Source: Anagrus nilaparvatae
Lineage: Eukaryota > Arthropoda > Insecta > Hymenoptera > Mymaridae
Direction: 5' to 3'
NCBI GenBank assembly: GCA_022575985.1
Contig: JAKSXM010000014.1
Span: 11,036,001 to 11,100,000 of the forward strand
Length of the DNA stretch: 64,000 bases
Below the pieces are notes generated by a model that did no database searches, was not told the DNA's origin, and was given only the letters and a program-made list of their open reading frames with translations. The translations under genes and the position numbers were made by a program. Positions 1 through 10,346 of the stretch are shown here, one piece after another. How positions within the stretch are numbered: the first letter of the stretch is position 1; each line of letters begins with the position of its first letter.

Positions 1-525
1 ATTTTTATTATTGTCATCTGAAACCAAAGTATCTTGCTGCGCAGTATCGGAATTATCGATTACTTTATTCGTAAACTTTTCTGCTTCCCTATCTGTTTTC
101 GCTATGGATATATCAATAATTGGTGGAATTGTATCAGATTTTCTTTTAGGGCGTGTTTTTGTAGCTGTATCCTTCTTTTTTATATCTTTGATTGGAGTAT
201 CCAAAGGGATGTCCAATCCAAAACCAACTAAGGGTGATGTATCCTTTATATCTACCGAGACAGTATCATTCAAAGGATGAAGTAATTTATCATTCTTATC
301 AGGGGAAAATTCTAATGGCAGTATAGTTTTGATCATATTATTAACTTTAGTTTACTTATTTACATTCTTTTTCGTGGATAAATCATTTTGTACATAAACT
401 TTGTCACTCGATTTCTGCAACTGTATATTATTATCGATTTCTAAAGCTACTATATTTTTATTATTTTCTTTAAATGAAATATCTTGCCCAATTCCACTCA
501 GAACTGGGCCCGTATCTAGTTTAAA
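1..525 (-). pseudogene. pol 5' part of LTR retrotransposon, cut by window edge
   Basis: Continues gag (516-2234) in the -1 frame. After slippage at 519-525 the frame reads F-K-L-D-T-G at 525-508; DTG is the retropepsin signature, although it lies unusually close to the junction and could be chance. The frame stays open to an in-frame TAA at 352-354 and then reopens (Met codon 334-336) to the window edge as a hydrophilic Lys/Asp/Thr-rich linker. That linker resembles in style the stretch between protease and RT in the 17.2-18.5 kb element. RT would lie beyond position 1. The TAA suggests pol is defective in this copy even though gag is intact. I cannot see RT, RNase H or integrase. Confidence 0.55.
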
Positions 526-2234
526 TTATTAGTGTTACGATTTTGGTTACCCTCAAAACGTCTTCCATTAAAATTCCTTTGACCATTATTATTTGGGTTA
601 AAATTACGATTAACATTGTCATTATTATAATTATCATATCTATTTCTATTCTGGAAGTTACCATTATTGGCAAAATTATTCATTGGTCTAAAATTATTTG
701 GGCGTGCAGTAAAATTCCTATTAGAGTTATTCCTATTAAAGTCATTATATCGTAAACCGTTTTGATTGTATCTGGGTCCAAAATTTCTATTAAAACCACG
801 AAAAAAGTTTCTTTCAGGATTAAATCTCTCGAAATTATTAAATCCATTATTGCCATTATTAAAGTTATTAAAATTATTATAATCTACCCTATTATTATTA
901 GGGTTTACTTTATTATAAAAATTTCTATTAAAATTATTATTATTTGCATTGTAATTAGGATTAAATGTTGCAATTTGATTATTATTATTAGGTATCATAT
1001 TATTGTTATTGGCCTTAACAGTATTCATATTATTATTACCATTGTTGTTATTTGTATTTAAAGATTGAATTAGTTCAATAATTTTTGGTAAACCTGGGCA
1101 ATTTTTCGATTCATGGAGGGTCGATTTACAGAAACCACACACAATTTTTATAGCTGATGCAGCTCTCACAATATATTCCCTTAATTCTTCATCTTCCTCA
1201 GAGTCATAATTATTATTTCTTTTAGCAATCATAGTAGATTTTCTTTTCTTCGACATTTTATCATGAAAGGATATTGATTCATTCCTTCCTTCTAGACGTA
1301 TGGCACAATTAACTGCTTGCGCAAGATTTTCCGGGTTTTGAGCAGATATCCTGTATTCAGGTGGATCAATTAGTCCATATATAAAACAGTCCCTAGCTTC
1401 TTGTCTGGCTCTTTCCTTATTTCTCTGCTTTTCATGATGATCCAATTCCGTTGATGCTTCATAAATAGTAATTAATTTTTGTTCTAATAATTGAACTCTA
1501 AGGGCGTAATCTTCAACGGGTTCACCCTGATATTGAGCAATGTTTCGTAATTTTGTACGAACCGTTTCTCCGTCCTGCATCGCGCCAAATTGAAGTTTCA
1601 GTGCTTTAATAAATTCAGTAAGATTGTTATAACTATGTACAGATCCTTCGAATATTTGGGCCGCCCTACCCTTTAATTTTCTTGGAAGTATTTGTAAAAC
1701 ATATGATTCACATTCTGGTCCAAAATTAGTGACCAAATTTTCCAGGCTTTTACAAAAAGAGAAAAGATTTTCCGGTTTACCTTCATAATCTGGGATTAAA
1801 TGTAATTGATCTTTGAACGTTAATAAGTTATTTCTTGTAAAATTTTGTCTATAATTATAATTATGCTCGGGTTCCTTGTGCCCGGGGGTTTGCACACCTA
1901 CATTCATAAAATCCTCCCAATTTCTTTTTAAACGCTTAAACTCCCTATCCTCTTTCTGTTTAAACTCCTCAATTTCTTTAATTATTTCTTCTTTTTCATT
2001 CTTTTTACAATCTAAACTTAATTTAGGTTTCGGAAAGAAATTTGTTTTTGGGGTAGACGAAAAAGCAGTTTTCCCCGTTTTAAACGCGTTATCGGGTAAT
2101 ATTTCAGCATGAATATAATTCGGGTCAAGAATCTGTTTCATTGCTAGCAGTGTTTCTTCGTGGCTATCCGGTGTAGTATCTACTTCATAACTTTGATTGG
2201 TGTCCCTCCAATTTTTATTGTCAGAAGGATCCAT
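516..2234 (-). CDS. gag: Ty3/gypsy-like Gag polyprotein, 572 aa, intact
   Basis: Structural capsid/nucleocapsid protein of an LTR retrotransposon. The capsid-like part runs from about residue 130 to 310, with LHLIPDYEGKPENLFSFCK and later LKGRAAQIFEG. A CCHC zinc knuckle C-X2-C-X4-H-X4-C (CGFCKSTLHESKNC) sits at residues 366-379. From about residue 390 to the end the protein is extremely Asn-rich with Phe/Arg, a low-complexity tail probably binding RNA. The same capsid motif recurs in the gag at 58.84-59.72 kb, so the two elements are related. The start ATG is the first after the leader; the stop TAG (516-518) directly follows a T-TTA-AAC heptamer. The absence of stops in 572 codons suggests a fairly recent insertion. 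Confidence 0.88.
   Translation of the reverse strand: MDPSDNKNWRDTNQSYEVDTTPDSHEETLLAMKQILDPNYIHAEILPDNAFKTGKTAFSSTPKTNFFPKPKLSLDCKKNEKEEIIKEIEEFKQKEDREFKRLKRNWEDFMNVGVQTPGHKEPEHNYNYRQNFTRNNLLTFKDQLHLIPDYEGKPENLFSFCKSLENLVTNFGPECESYVLQILPRKLKGRAAQIFEGSVHSYNNLTEFIKALKLQFGAMQDGETVRTKLRNIAQYQGEPVEDYALRVQLLEQKLITIYEASTELDHHEKQRNKERARQEARDCFIYGLIDPPEYRISAQNPENLAQAVNCAIRLEGRNESISFHDKMSKKRKSTMIAKRNNNYDSEEDEELREYIVRAASAIKIVCGFCKSTLHESKNCPGLPKIIELIQSLNTNNNNGNNNMNTVKANNNNMIPNNNNQIATFNPNYNANNNNFNRNFYNKVNPNNNRVDYNNFNNFNNGNNGFNNFERFNPERNFFRGFNRNFGPRYNQNGLRYNDFNRNNSNRNFTARPNNFRPMNNFANNGNFQNRNRYDNYNNDNVNRNFNPNNNGQRNFNGRRFEGNQNRNTNNLN
519..525 (-). promoter_or_regulatory. -1 ribosomal frameshift heptamer at gag end
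   Basis: Minus strand reads AAT TTA AAC TAG in the gag frame, so the heptamer T-TTA-AAC is in correct register and is followed at once by the gag stop codon. A one-base backward slip gives TTT AAA CTA GAT ACG GGC and continues into the pol frame. UUUAAAC is one of the most efficient known -1 slippery sites. I see no obvious strong stem immediately downstream, but the GGGCCC at 505-510 could contribute. Confidence 0.7.
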
Positions 2235-2832
2235 AACTACTAATTTATATTTGATTACGACTCAAACTATTTAATGTAGGTTGTAAAAAAAATTTACAAA
2301 TTTTTATATTAATAAATTAATATAATTTTAATGTAGTTTATTTATTTTGTATTGAAAACCACTTCTTTTATAAAATATTTTAATTATTATACGGTTTTTA
2401 TTATTATTAAATTTTTTGGAATCCGTATACTTTTTATAAAATGTATCTTTATTTATTATAATGTTTTTTTCTATAAATCTCATACTTAAATCTTGAAAAA
2501 AAAATTTTAAAATGGAACATCCTAAATTAGAAGGAAAACGGAGTTAATTTCCGTTCTAACTATCGTATTCGTTACGTATATTTAGCAAACTTTAAACCGG
2601 TGATAGTGTTTTTTTTTAGTGTAATGTGTTGTCCACAATGTAGAGCAAGCATAAAAAATAAATTTTGTACTTATCTCTTACAAAGTCAGAAGCTGGATCA
2701 GCCACTTCATCATCGAGAACTTCAATCTTTGCCTCAGTAAATATGGTTTGCAGCGTATGTGATCCTAGTCCTAATTCCTAAGTCCTAGTATTTTCTTTCC
2801 ACCAGGCCCCAAAAGAGTACCGGAACCAATTT
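2235..2832 (-). other. retrotransposon leader and primer-binding site
   Basis: Gene-free leader between the 5' LTR and gag. Directly after the inferred LTR end the minus strand reads AAAT then TGGTTCCGGTACTC (2828-2815), beginning with the TGG expected to pair with a tRNA 3' CCA end. The rest is AT-rich with homopolymer runs. I cannot identify the primer tRNA by eye. Confidence 0.5.
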
Positions 2833-3774
2833 TGTTATGTATCTAACCCACTAGGTTAAATGCTGAATTTTGATGTTGTGTGCTTTCACCCGTAAACTTG
2901 ATGTTAATGGCGATTCAGGATACTCCTGGATCCCGTGGGATGTTTTTCGGAAAGGTATAAGGTGATAGTTCAATAAAGTAACACTGATATTCACTATATG
3001 GTTTTTATTTAATTAAAGTTCAAGATTCGACTTTATTACACTAAACAGATGGATTTTTAAGTTTGACCAGAATGAACAGACTTGCCCGCACGCCCGTGTG
3101 TCTGTAGGTGTGATACCCAGATCTCTACTGACTCTAACTCGAACTCTAACTGACTCATCTGCCCTCAGGCAGCGATTTATATAGTCTTTCTCGGGGGAGG
3201 GTTCAAACCAGGATAGTTCAATGCATTGTTTTTGATTGGTGTTGTTAGGGATGTTATGGTGCGTTGCTAAGGGTGTTTCCATTATGGCGGAGAAAATTAG
3301 AAACTCTTATTGGTGTTGCTAAGGGGCGTATGATTCTAGTGAGGAGTTGACTGTGGGAATTTATGTTATGGAAATCTGATTATTATGCGTAGGGTGTGTA
3401 ATAGGGAAAACGTGATAATATGATTGTTTATGTGTCTAGACTTTCTTTAATAGGAAACTCGTGTTATTGCTATGTAATATAGACTGGTTAATATATTTAT
3501 TTATGTGTCTAGACTTTTTATGTGTTACGTGATAATGTCTTTTATAATAATATTGAGGGAAAATCATTATTTATGTGTCTAGACTTTTTATGTCTTACGT
3601 GATAATATCTTTTACTATAAAAGGTTGAGGAAAAATTATTATTTATGTGTCTAGACTTTTAATGTATTACGTGATAATATCTTTTATGATAAGGTTGAGG
3701 GAAAATCATTCTTTATGTGTCTAGACATAGTAATAGCAATAAACGAGTGGGTTAATAAAAATATGAGTCTAGAC
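2833..3774 (-). repeat. 5' LTR of the gag element (outer boundary tentative)
   Basis: Inner end reads ...CATAACA on the minus strand at 2833, just before the primer-binding site. A core promoter is visible: TATATAAA at 3183-3176 and an arthropod initiator TCAGTT at 3153-3148, about 32 nt downstream, followed by a polyadenylation signal AATAAA at 3037-3032. This is the U3-R-U5 order expected. The outer edge is a guess: TGTCTAGAC at 3774 is the last plausible TGT before the Helitron relic. Only one LTR is in the window, so it cannot be checked here. Confidence 0.55.
3427..3774 (-). repeat. U3 tandem repeats, about 71 bp
   Basis: The plus-strand motif TTTATGTGTCTAGAC recurs at about 3427, 3501, 3571, 3643 and 3713, and a partial one at 3765. 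Between copies are TTACGTGATAAT and GGTTGAGG blocks that repeat with the same 71-bp spacing. TCTAGA is palindromic. The repeats lie upstream of the TATA box of the LTR, where enhancer repeats are common in retroelements. Confidence 0.7.
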
Positions 3775-3855
3775 ATAGTTATCATCAAAGGTAAAGTTTG
3801 TGAAGATATAGTAGTATATATTTGGCAAAAAATAATGGGTATATTAGGCCCTTAA

Positions 3856-5880
3856 TTAATAGTACTTTTCATCTTCTGCTTCGTTACCAACAATGTAAAA
3901 TTTAGGAAATATTCTTATAATACATTCTTTTTTTCGTTTTAAAAATTTATTTTTCTCAACTCTGTAGTGTTTACAAAAATTTATCAAATTTAAATCTTCA
4001 TGTTCAGGTGGTCTTATTTTGTATTTTTCTATTAATGTTGAATTACTGGATTCTACAATTTCTTTAGTTTCGTTGCATATCTGAAATGAGTACATTTAAT
4101 TTAATTATTTTTTGTAAATGAATTTTGATACATTCAAAATAAATATATATTATAAAATTACCTCAACTGGTTTCCAATCTTCATCTTGTATAACCAATGT
4201 GATATATGTTCGTGAACTGTGGTAAAGCGGCCAACTCATAAGTAAATGTATTACTTCTTGTGAACTATAATAATGTTCATTTAAAGTAGAAATAAATAAT
4301 TTTTGAATTGCTGTTTTTGCGTATAAATTGTCTGATATATTGTTGCAAATTTCTTTTAAACATTCGTGTAAATCTTTCGAAATTTTTTCCCCTTTTGATG
4401 CGATATAATAATAAACTGCTTCTTCAGAAACAATCGGTGAGAAATCTGTATTAGCTCGCCAAATAGACGTTACAATTGGATTATATCTTTGCAATAATGA
4501 ATCATTGCGTTTTGGATGATATCATGAATAACCATCTGAGTTGTCTATGCAACTTCTTAGAGGTTGCGGAAAATTAAATCGACATGTAAGTTTGTTTGAT
4601 TTGTATTTATAACGTAAATAATGTTTGTCATGCACAGTATGTCTTTGTAGTCTATTTAGTAGAAATATTAAATCGTTTTTCAAATTCTCTTTATTTATAT
4701 CAGAGAAATTTTCTCGAGATGGATGAGATAGACCTATATCATGTCTTGGATTTATAGTAAAACAAAAATTATCAAAATATTTACCAAGTCTTTCTATTTC
4801 TTCTTCGGATAAATTATTGTAATCAAATGATGGTGCATTTGATAACCATAATATACCATGTATATGTGGAGATCCTCTATATTGCCATTCCCATCTGTAC
4901 CAGAAATCAGTTACATTGAATAACGGTTTTATTATATGTTTCATAAATTTTTCCACTCTAATCTTAAAAAAGTAGCCGACTATCAATGGGTTGTTTCTTA
5001 TTAATTCAATTCTTCTTTTGTCAGTAATAGTATTTGGATCTTCATTTGGACATAATATTTTATATAAATCATTCCATTGATGATCTGCAGCACTAATTGT
5101 AAAGAATATTGTTGGTTTTTTTAACTGTTTTACCATGGTAATAAGTTCGTCACTCCGTTGATACCAATAACTGTTGGTAGATCTTATTTTAGATGAATAA
5201 ACCATAATATGTTTCCAAAACTTTTTATCATTTTCTAATTTGTTTTTTAACTCTTCTATACTGCATTCTTGCAATTTTGATTTGTTTACGTAAATTCCTG
5301 CTTTTTGTAACATTCCATGACGCATTACGGTATTCAAACTAAAAAATCTAAATCTTGGATCTTGTGCAAACCTTTTATCTTTATATTTCATAAGATGTTT
5401 AAAATATTGATCTAAAGTTACTTTTATTTCTCTAGTTTGTGAAAAGTTTGCTATTCCTCGAGGAAATAAATGTGGGAATGCGCAAGCTATGTAACCTACC
5501 GCTGTGAATTCATTAATTGCATCCTTTTCTAATGTTGGGTAATTCAGATGTAATTCTTGGTTAATAATAGATATATATGGTATATTTGATTCAGTTAGTG
5601 TGTTATCATAAATTTCAGATGAATTGTTTGATTGGTTTTAATTATATTCTGTATTTTCTGTTATATCAATGTTTAAAGATTTTAATTCGTCATATATGTT
5701 TCCATTTATTGGTAATTGTTTTAAAACTTCTTCATCGATTTCTATATTTTGGTAGTAAATATTATTTAACTTAAGCCACACAAGTGCATTTTTAATTTTT
5801 TCAGAATGTACTTTGAAATCACTAAATCCACTTGGTGTATTTTTATGAAAAATTAATGTAGATGGTAACTTATTTGGATG
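3856..5880 (-). pseudogene. Helitron Rep domain, decayed, probably spliced
   Basis: Rolling-circle replication initiator (HUH nuclease) of a Helitron. Reading down the minus strand from 5880 there is an N-terminal block (ALVWLKLNN), then FPHLFPRG, a RFFSLN/RHGM block, GSPHIHGILWL with the HUH pair H-I-H near 4860, YLRYKYKSNKLTCRFNFP, and after 4522 YHPKRNDSLLQRYN...WRAN, all in Helitron order. Two in-frame stops break it: TAA at 5638-5640 and TGA at 4522-4524. The tyrosine block normally resembling YIAKYASK reads YYYIASKGEK, so the second Tyr region appears deleted. The frame resumes after an 81-bp intron-like gap (4081-4161) with EKYKIRPPE and IRIFPK, then stops at 3856. The helicase domain is absent. 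Confidence 0.82.
4081..4161 (-). other. putative intron in Helitron Rep
   Basis: On the minus strand GTTGAG|GTAATTTT at 4162/4161 and TTTCAG|ATATGC at 4081/4080 flank 81 AT-rich bases containing stops. Removing them joins ...KPVE to ICNETKE in the same frame and restores the family order. Both edges match insect splice consensus. Confidence 0.55.
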
Positions 5881-5984
5881 AATAGGTAATTTTTTTTATA
5901 TATTCATCAATATTTTGTCTAAAGTTTATTATATTTCCAGAATAAGAATACTGATTTCCTTTAATTCTATTAATTGTAATTATC

Positions 5985-7190
5985 GGATGAATTTTCACCC
6001 AATATTCATTTTTCTTGCCCTAAAAAACTCCTTTGTAATTTGAAAAGTTGATTTTTTCAAATCCTTCAATCTGCATCTTGGAAAAATTGGAAAATATGTT
6101 GGTTTGAAAATTTGAATGTTTTCCACCCAAAATTCATTTTTTTCGGTTTAAAAAACCTCCTTGTAATGTGAAAAGTTGATTTTTTCAAGTTTTTAGTCCG
6201 CCATATTGGAAAATCGGAAAATATGTTGGGTTGAAAAATTAAATATTTTCCACTTAAAATTCAATTTTCTTGGCCTAAAAAATCTCCTTGTAATGTGAAA
6301 AGTTGATTTTTTCAAGTTTATCAATCCGCCATCTTGGAAAATTTGAAAATATGTTGGGTTTAAAAATTAAATATTTTCGACCGAAAATTCATATCTCTTG
6401 CCCCAAAACCCCCTTGTAAGGTTAAAAGTTAATTTTTTTAAGTTTAATGGTCCGCTATCTTGGAAAATCAGAAAGCATGTTGGGTTAAAAAATTAAATTT
6501 TTTCCACCCTTTTAAATATTTTCCACTCAAAATTTATTTTCCTCGCTCTAAAAAACTCCCTTGTAATGTAAAGTTGATATTTTAAGTTTTATGGTCCGCC
6601 ATCTTGGAAAATGGGAAATATTTTGGGTTGAAAAATTATATATTTTTGATCCGAAATTCATATTTCTTGCCCCAAAAACCCCTTGTAAAGTTAAAAGTTA
6701 ATTTTTTTAAGTTTAATAGTCCGCCATCTTGGAAAATCAAAAAATTTGTTGGGTTAAAAAATTGAATATTTTTCACCCAATATTCATTTTTCTTGCCCTA
6801 AAAAACTCCTTTGTAATTTGAAAAGTTGAGTTTTTCAAATTCTTCAATTTGCATCTTGGAAAATTGGAAAATATGTTGGTTTGAAAAATTGAATGTTTTC
6901 CACCCAAAATTCATTTTTTTGGTTTAAAAAACCTCCTTATAATGTCCAAAGTTGATTTTTTCAAGTTTTTAGTCCGCCATATTGGAAAATCAGAAAATAT
7001 GTTGGGTTGAAAAATTAAATATTTTCCACTTAAAATTCATTTTTCTCGGCCTAAAAAATCTCCTTGTAATGTGAAAAGTTGATTTTTTCAAGTTTTTCAA
7101 TCCGCCATCTTGGAAAATTGGAAAATATGTTGGGTTGAAAAATTAAAAATTTTATTCATAAAAATGTTTTTTTCCACCTTTAATACCCCC
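5985..7190. repeat. satellite-like tandem array, about 125-bp monomer
   Basis: The core CCGCCATCTTGGAAAAT or a close variant recurs at about 6066, 6188, 6325, 6449, 6592, 6719, 6848, 6972 and 7100. Each is followed by AAATATGTTGGGTTGAAAAA, CCACCCAAAATTCAT and CTTGTAATGTGAAAAGTTG blocks. The first three units match the last three much better than their neighbours do (offset about 780 bp), so a six-monomer higher-order unit has been duplicated. Related monomers occur at 14.4-14.9 and 47.6-48.1 kb. No coding capacity. Confidence 0.85.
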
Positions 7191-7802
7191 AGGTAATGTG
7201 AAAAGTTCTTTTTTATTCGTAAATATCGAAACTCTCAATATTAAAATTTAACAAAATGTAATTTTTGATGAGGAGTTAGAGTTTTCGCTGTTATTCTTAA
7301 ATGTGCGTACCAAATGGGCTACAAATTTAATCAGTTCGTTGTTGTCTCATTTGAGACCATCTGCGAAATTTTGAAGTTAATCAATAATATCGTTAAGGAG
7401 CTATCGTGCACACAAACTCGCGATTTTTTCGCGGGAATAGACTGAGCTCACTCAGAGCTTCGCTAAGTCTACTTAAAATTAGTATAGGATTATTAAATTC
7501 AGTAAATCGTTTGTCATTTGTGTAAAATAATTAATTAAATCATACAGTCCACAAACTTAAAAATATACAAGTTTAAAAATAAATACATTGAGGTTACGGA
7601 TTTATTGATAAAAAATAATTAAAAAAAAGAATATCCGCATTTAAAAATTTTAAATTTCAAAATTCGATATTTCGATATTTACCAATACCGATACAATATT
7701 AAGCTCTGCAATACCAAGACCAATATGGCCCAGACCGATATTTTCAATACCAATATCGATATTACTCAAAATATCGTATTGTCTTGGTTTCGCGTAACTC
7801 TA
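7191..7802. other. gene-free AT-rich stretch
   Basis: No credible reading frame. Contains a small GAGCTCA palindromic patch near 7444-7465 and a run of degenerate CCAATAC/CGATATT words at 7665-7785. TATCGTGCACACAAA near 7400 also occurs inside the 45.2-45.8 kb TIR element, so the stretch may hold further transposon debris. Confidence 0.4.
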
Positions 7803-7805
7803 CTA

Positions 7806-8310
7806 AAACTTACTGACCACTCGGAATTTCCATGATTACTTCCTCATTAAGTTCCCCATTTAAGAATGCTGTTTTGACATCCATTTGACACATATCCAGA
7901 TTCTATTTATTAATTATGGATAAAGTAGCTTTTATTAACGGCATTCTTGAGAGTGGTGCATAAGTTTTTTTTAAGCTATAATTAGTCTTGTCTTTAAAAC
8001 CCCTTACGACCAATCGAGCTTTATACTTGATGGTCCCATCAATATCGATTTTCCTTTTTAAAATCCTTCTAGAATCAATAATGTTAGGGTTTCTACCATT
8101 TTGGTCCGCTTTTGGCGTATCTATGAGTTCCCAGACTCTATTTTCTTTCATTGAATTTAATTCATCTTGAATAGCCTTAAGGCTTATTTCTTTGTCCTCT
8201 GAATATATTGCTTCCTCATATGTACTAGGATCTTTGTTTATGGACGCTAATAAAATGTGTCCTAGCAGATCCTCTTTATTTTCTTCTAATTCTGAAACAT
8301 TTGTGTACCG
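7806..8310 (-). pseudogene. Ty1/copia reverse transcriptase fragment
   Basis: Minus-strand frame from about 8300 reads ...TYEEAIYSEDKEISLKAIQ, then ENRVWELIDTP, IKYKARLVVRGFKD, a TYAPLSR block and, beyond an in-frame TAG at 7903-7905, QMDVKTAFLNGELNEE. This is the copia RT start up to motif A, whose Asp (in MDVKTAFLNG) is retained. The sequence is lost at about 7806, before the YVDD motif, so the enzyme is dead. A frameshift near 8320 separates it from the integrase tail. Confidence 0.85.
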
Positions 8311-9692
8311 AGCAAAGCTTGAATCTTACTCCTTGTACAAGGCCTATCTTTTGACAGATTTTCTGTAAGCTTTTCTTTTGTGATCTCTGAATTTTTATCC
8401 TCTAAATTTATGTCTGTTTTTCTAGGTCTGTCCCTTTTTCTAACCTCTCTAACTTTTATTTCTGATTTTTTATGTGTAATTTTTTAGTGGACTCTGTACT
8501 ATTGTTTTGATCTTTGATTTCTTCTTTCGCCGTGAACTGAACTGTGTTCTCTAACTCTTTGTTCTGATCTTTCTTATATACATCTTTGTATACTAATTTC
8601 TCTAAAAATCTAACATTTCTAGATTCTAAAAATTTCCTAGACCCTGGATGCCACAGAATATATCCAGTAGATGTGTGACCTATTAATACAGTCTTAATTG
8701 CTACATTACTGAATTTAGTATCAGTTTTAGGTAACTTAGCGTATGAAATATAACCAAAATGTCTAAGTCGATCTAAGTTACATTTTACCCTTTGGTGAAA
8801 ATCGTAACAAAGGAACATCGTACTTGATTGATTTATGAGGGGTTATATTATATGAATCAGCTGCTGCTGCAACAACTAATTCCCACATGGTTGATGATAA
8901 CCCAGAATCGCACATGAAAGCTCTAGTTTTATTTGCAATGGTTTTATTGTATCTTTCTGCTAAACCGTTTACTTCTGGAGTATATGGCGGAAAAGTATCT
9001 AATTCTATCCCTTCTTTTAACATAACCTCTGAAAACTTTCCTCCGATATACCCAGTACCTTGATCAGATCTAACATAGCAGATTTTTTATTTGATCCCAA
9101 TAGGTTTCTAGCAGAAATTATGTATTTTTCTAAAGCTACCCCTGCTTCATCTTTAGTTTTTAGAAAATATGTTATTGAATGACGTGAATAGTCATCTATA
9201 AATGTAATGATGTACCTCTTGCGTTCTGGCCATGATATTGGCTTTATTGGACCCATTAGATCTGAATAAATCCTCTGGAGTGGTCAAAGATCTATTTTGC
9301 TTAAACGGAAGCTTTTCCATCTTAGATAATGTACATATCTCACACTCTTTAATTGCTTCGTCAAATTTAATATGCTGTAAAATCTTTTCTTTCTTTTGCA
9401 ACATTTTTAGATAGTTTAGTGATGCATAGCCTAATCTAACATGCCAAAGTAAAGCTTCACTTTGTTTTTCTATAAAGTCTCTATTTTTTACAGTAGGATT
9501 TTCTACAACTAAACCTTTTATGATTTCTAGTTCTTTTAAATCATAAATGTTAATTTTTTTGTAGGATAGCAAATTATCCCTGCACTCTGAAATTTCTTTC
9601 TCTGAATTTTCTGAACACTCTGAAATGATTTTCTCTGAATTTTCTGAATTATTTTTCTCAATGAGTTCTTCTTGATTCTCCCTCCCAATCAC
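8311..9692 (-). pseudogene. Ty1/copia integrase with GAG-pre-integrase zinc region, frameshifted
   Basis: In order down the minus strand: ALLWHVRLGYASLNYL and CEICTLSKMEKLPF (HHCC zinc region; the usual second His of RLGH is Tyr here), a frameshift near 9250, SDLMGPIKP with the first catalytic Asp and YIITFIDDYSRH, a frameshift near 9090, CYVRSDQGTGY with the second Asp, YTPEVNGLAERYN with the catalytic Glu, then LRHFGYISYAKLP and SRNVRFLEK at the C-terminal side. The catalytic D-D-E residues survive but at least three frameshifts separate them. The tail (8311-8600) is a Lys/Glu-rich linker to RT. Confidence 0.88.
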
Positions 9693-10345
9693 AGACTCTC
9701 CCCTTATTGTTTTAATATTAAACTCTGAATTTTCTCCTTTCGAATTAAATAATTTATTATCAATGTTATTATTCTGTGATTGTTAGTTGAACTCATTGTC
9801 AAGTGCTTTATACGCATTGCAGCTATATTTATCCGATACATTTATATTTTTACTATCTTTAATAACGATTTCTCCTACTTCAAATTTGACTCAATTTGGT
9901 TTTTCATATTTCCCTTCAAAAATAGTCTTATTATTTTGTTTATTATATACTCTAAATATTTTATTATCTAAAGTGATGCTGAAACCTGCGTCTACCAATT
10001 TACGTAGTGACAAAAGGTTCTCTGATATATCTTTTGCAGCTATCACATTTGTTAATTTTATATGGCCTCCTTTAATAGTATTATTTTTTAAAATTAATTA
10101 ATTACCTCAGCCATCGATAACTATAAATGCAAATTCATTTTTCTTAGCACTTTTTATTTATTTTTTTTTAATTTTTTTTTTTTGGGCCCCTTCAGAGAAG
10201 GGACCTTTTTCGTAAGAAGAGGAGAATGCTATTTACGCATGCCATACAGACTGTACTGTATGATGATGTGGGACTCAAACTCAAATTCGAGTAATACCCA
10301 CTAAACTCCCCACCCTCCTGCATTTATGATAACAGCACTTTTTAT
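9693..10345 (-). pseudogene. Ty1/copia protease region, decayed
   Basis: Minus strand just below the LINE insertion at 10159-10333 reads KKNEFAFIVIDG, where copia proteases normally have a DSGA-type active site; here it is followed by a stop. Further on come IKLTNVIAAKDISENLLSLRKLVDAGF, the conserved protease C-terminal block, and then a hydrophilic linker with stops into integrase. The same frame also precedes the LINE insertion (10334-10350), so the LINE entered an existing copia copy. Confidence 0.65.
10159..10333 (-). mobile_element. R1-type LINE, 3' end only, 5'-truncated insertion
   Basis: 175 bp that, reverse complemented, match the 3' UTR of the LINE at 54.48-54.66 kb: shared blocks GGAGGGTGGGGAGTTTAGTG, GAGTCCCACAT, GTATGGCATGCGT, CATTCTCCTC and TACGAAAAAGG, ending in a poly(A) (plus-strand poly-T near 10165-10183). 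Flanked by the 13-bp direct repeat AGCACTTTTTATT at 10146-10158 and 10334-10346, a target-site duplication from target-primed reverse transcription. It sits in the protease part of the copia relic. Confidence 0.9.
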
Positions 10346-10346
10346 T

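Noticed and set aside
543..1061. Plus-strand Ile-rich frames of 70 and 99 codons
   Set aside because: Antisense to the Asn-codon-rich tail of gag, which explains the Ile bias.
5985..7190. Could the regular repeats be a CRISPR array?
   Set aside because: Monomers are about 125 bp, diverged along their whole length, without unique spacers, in a eukaryotic context.
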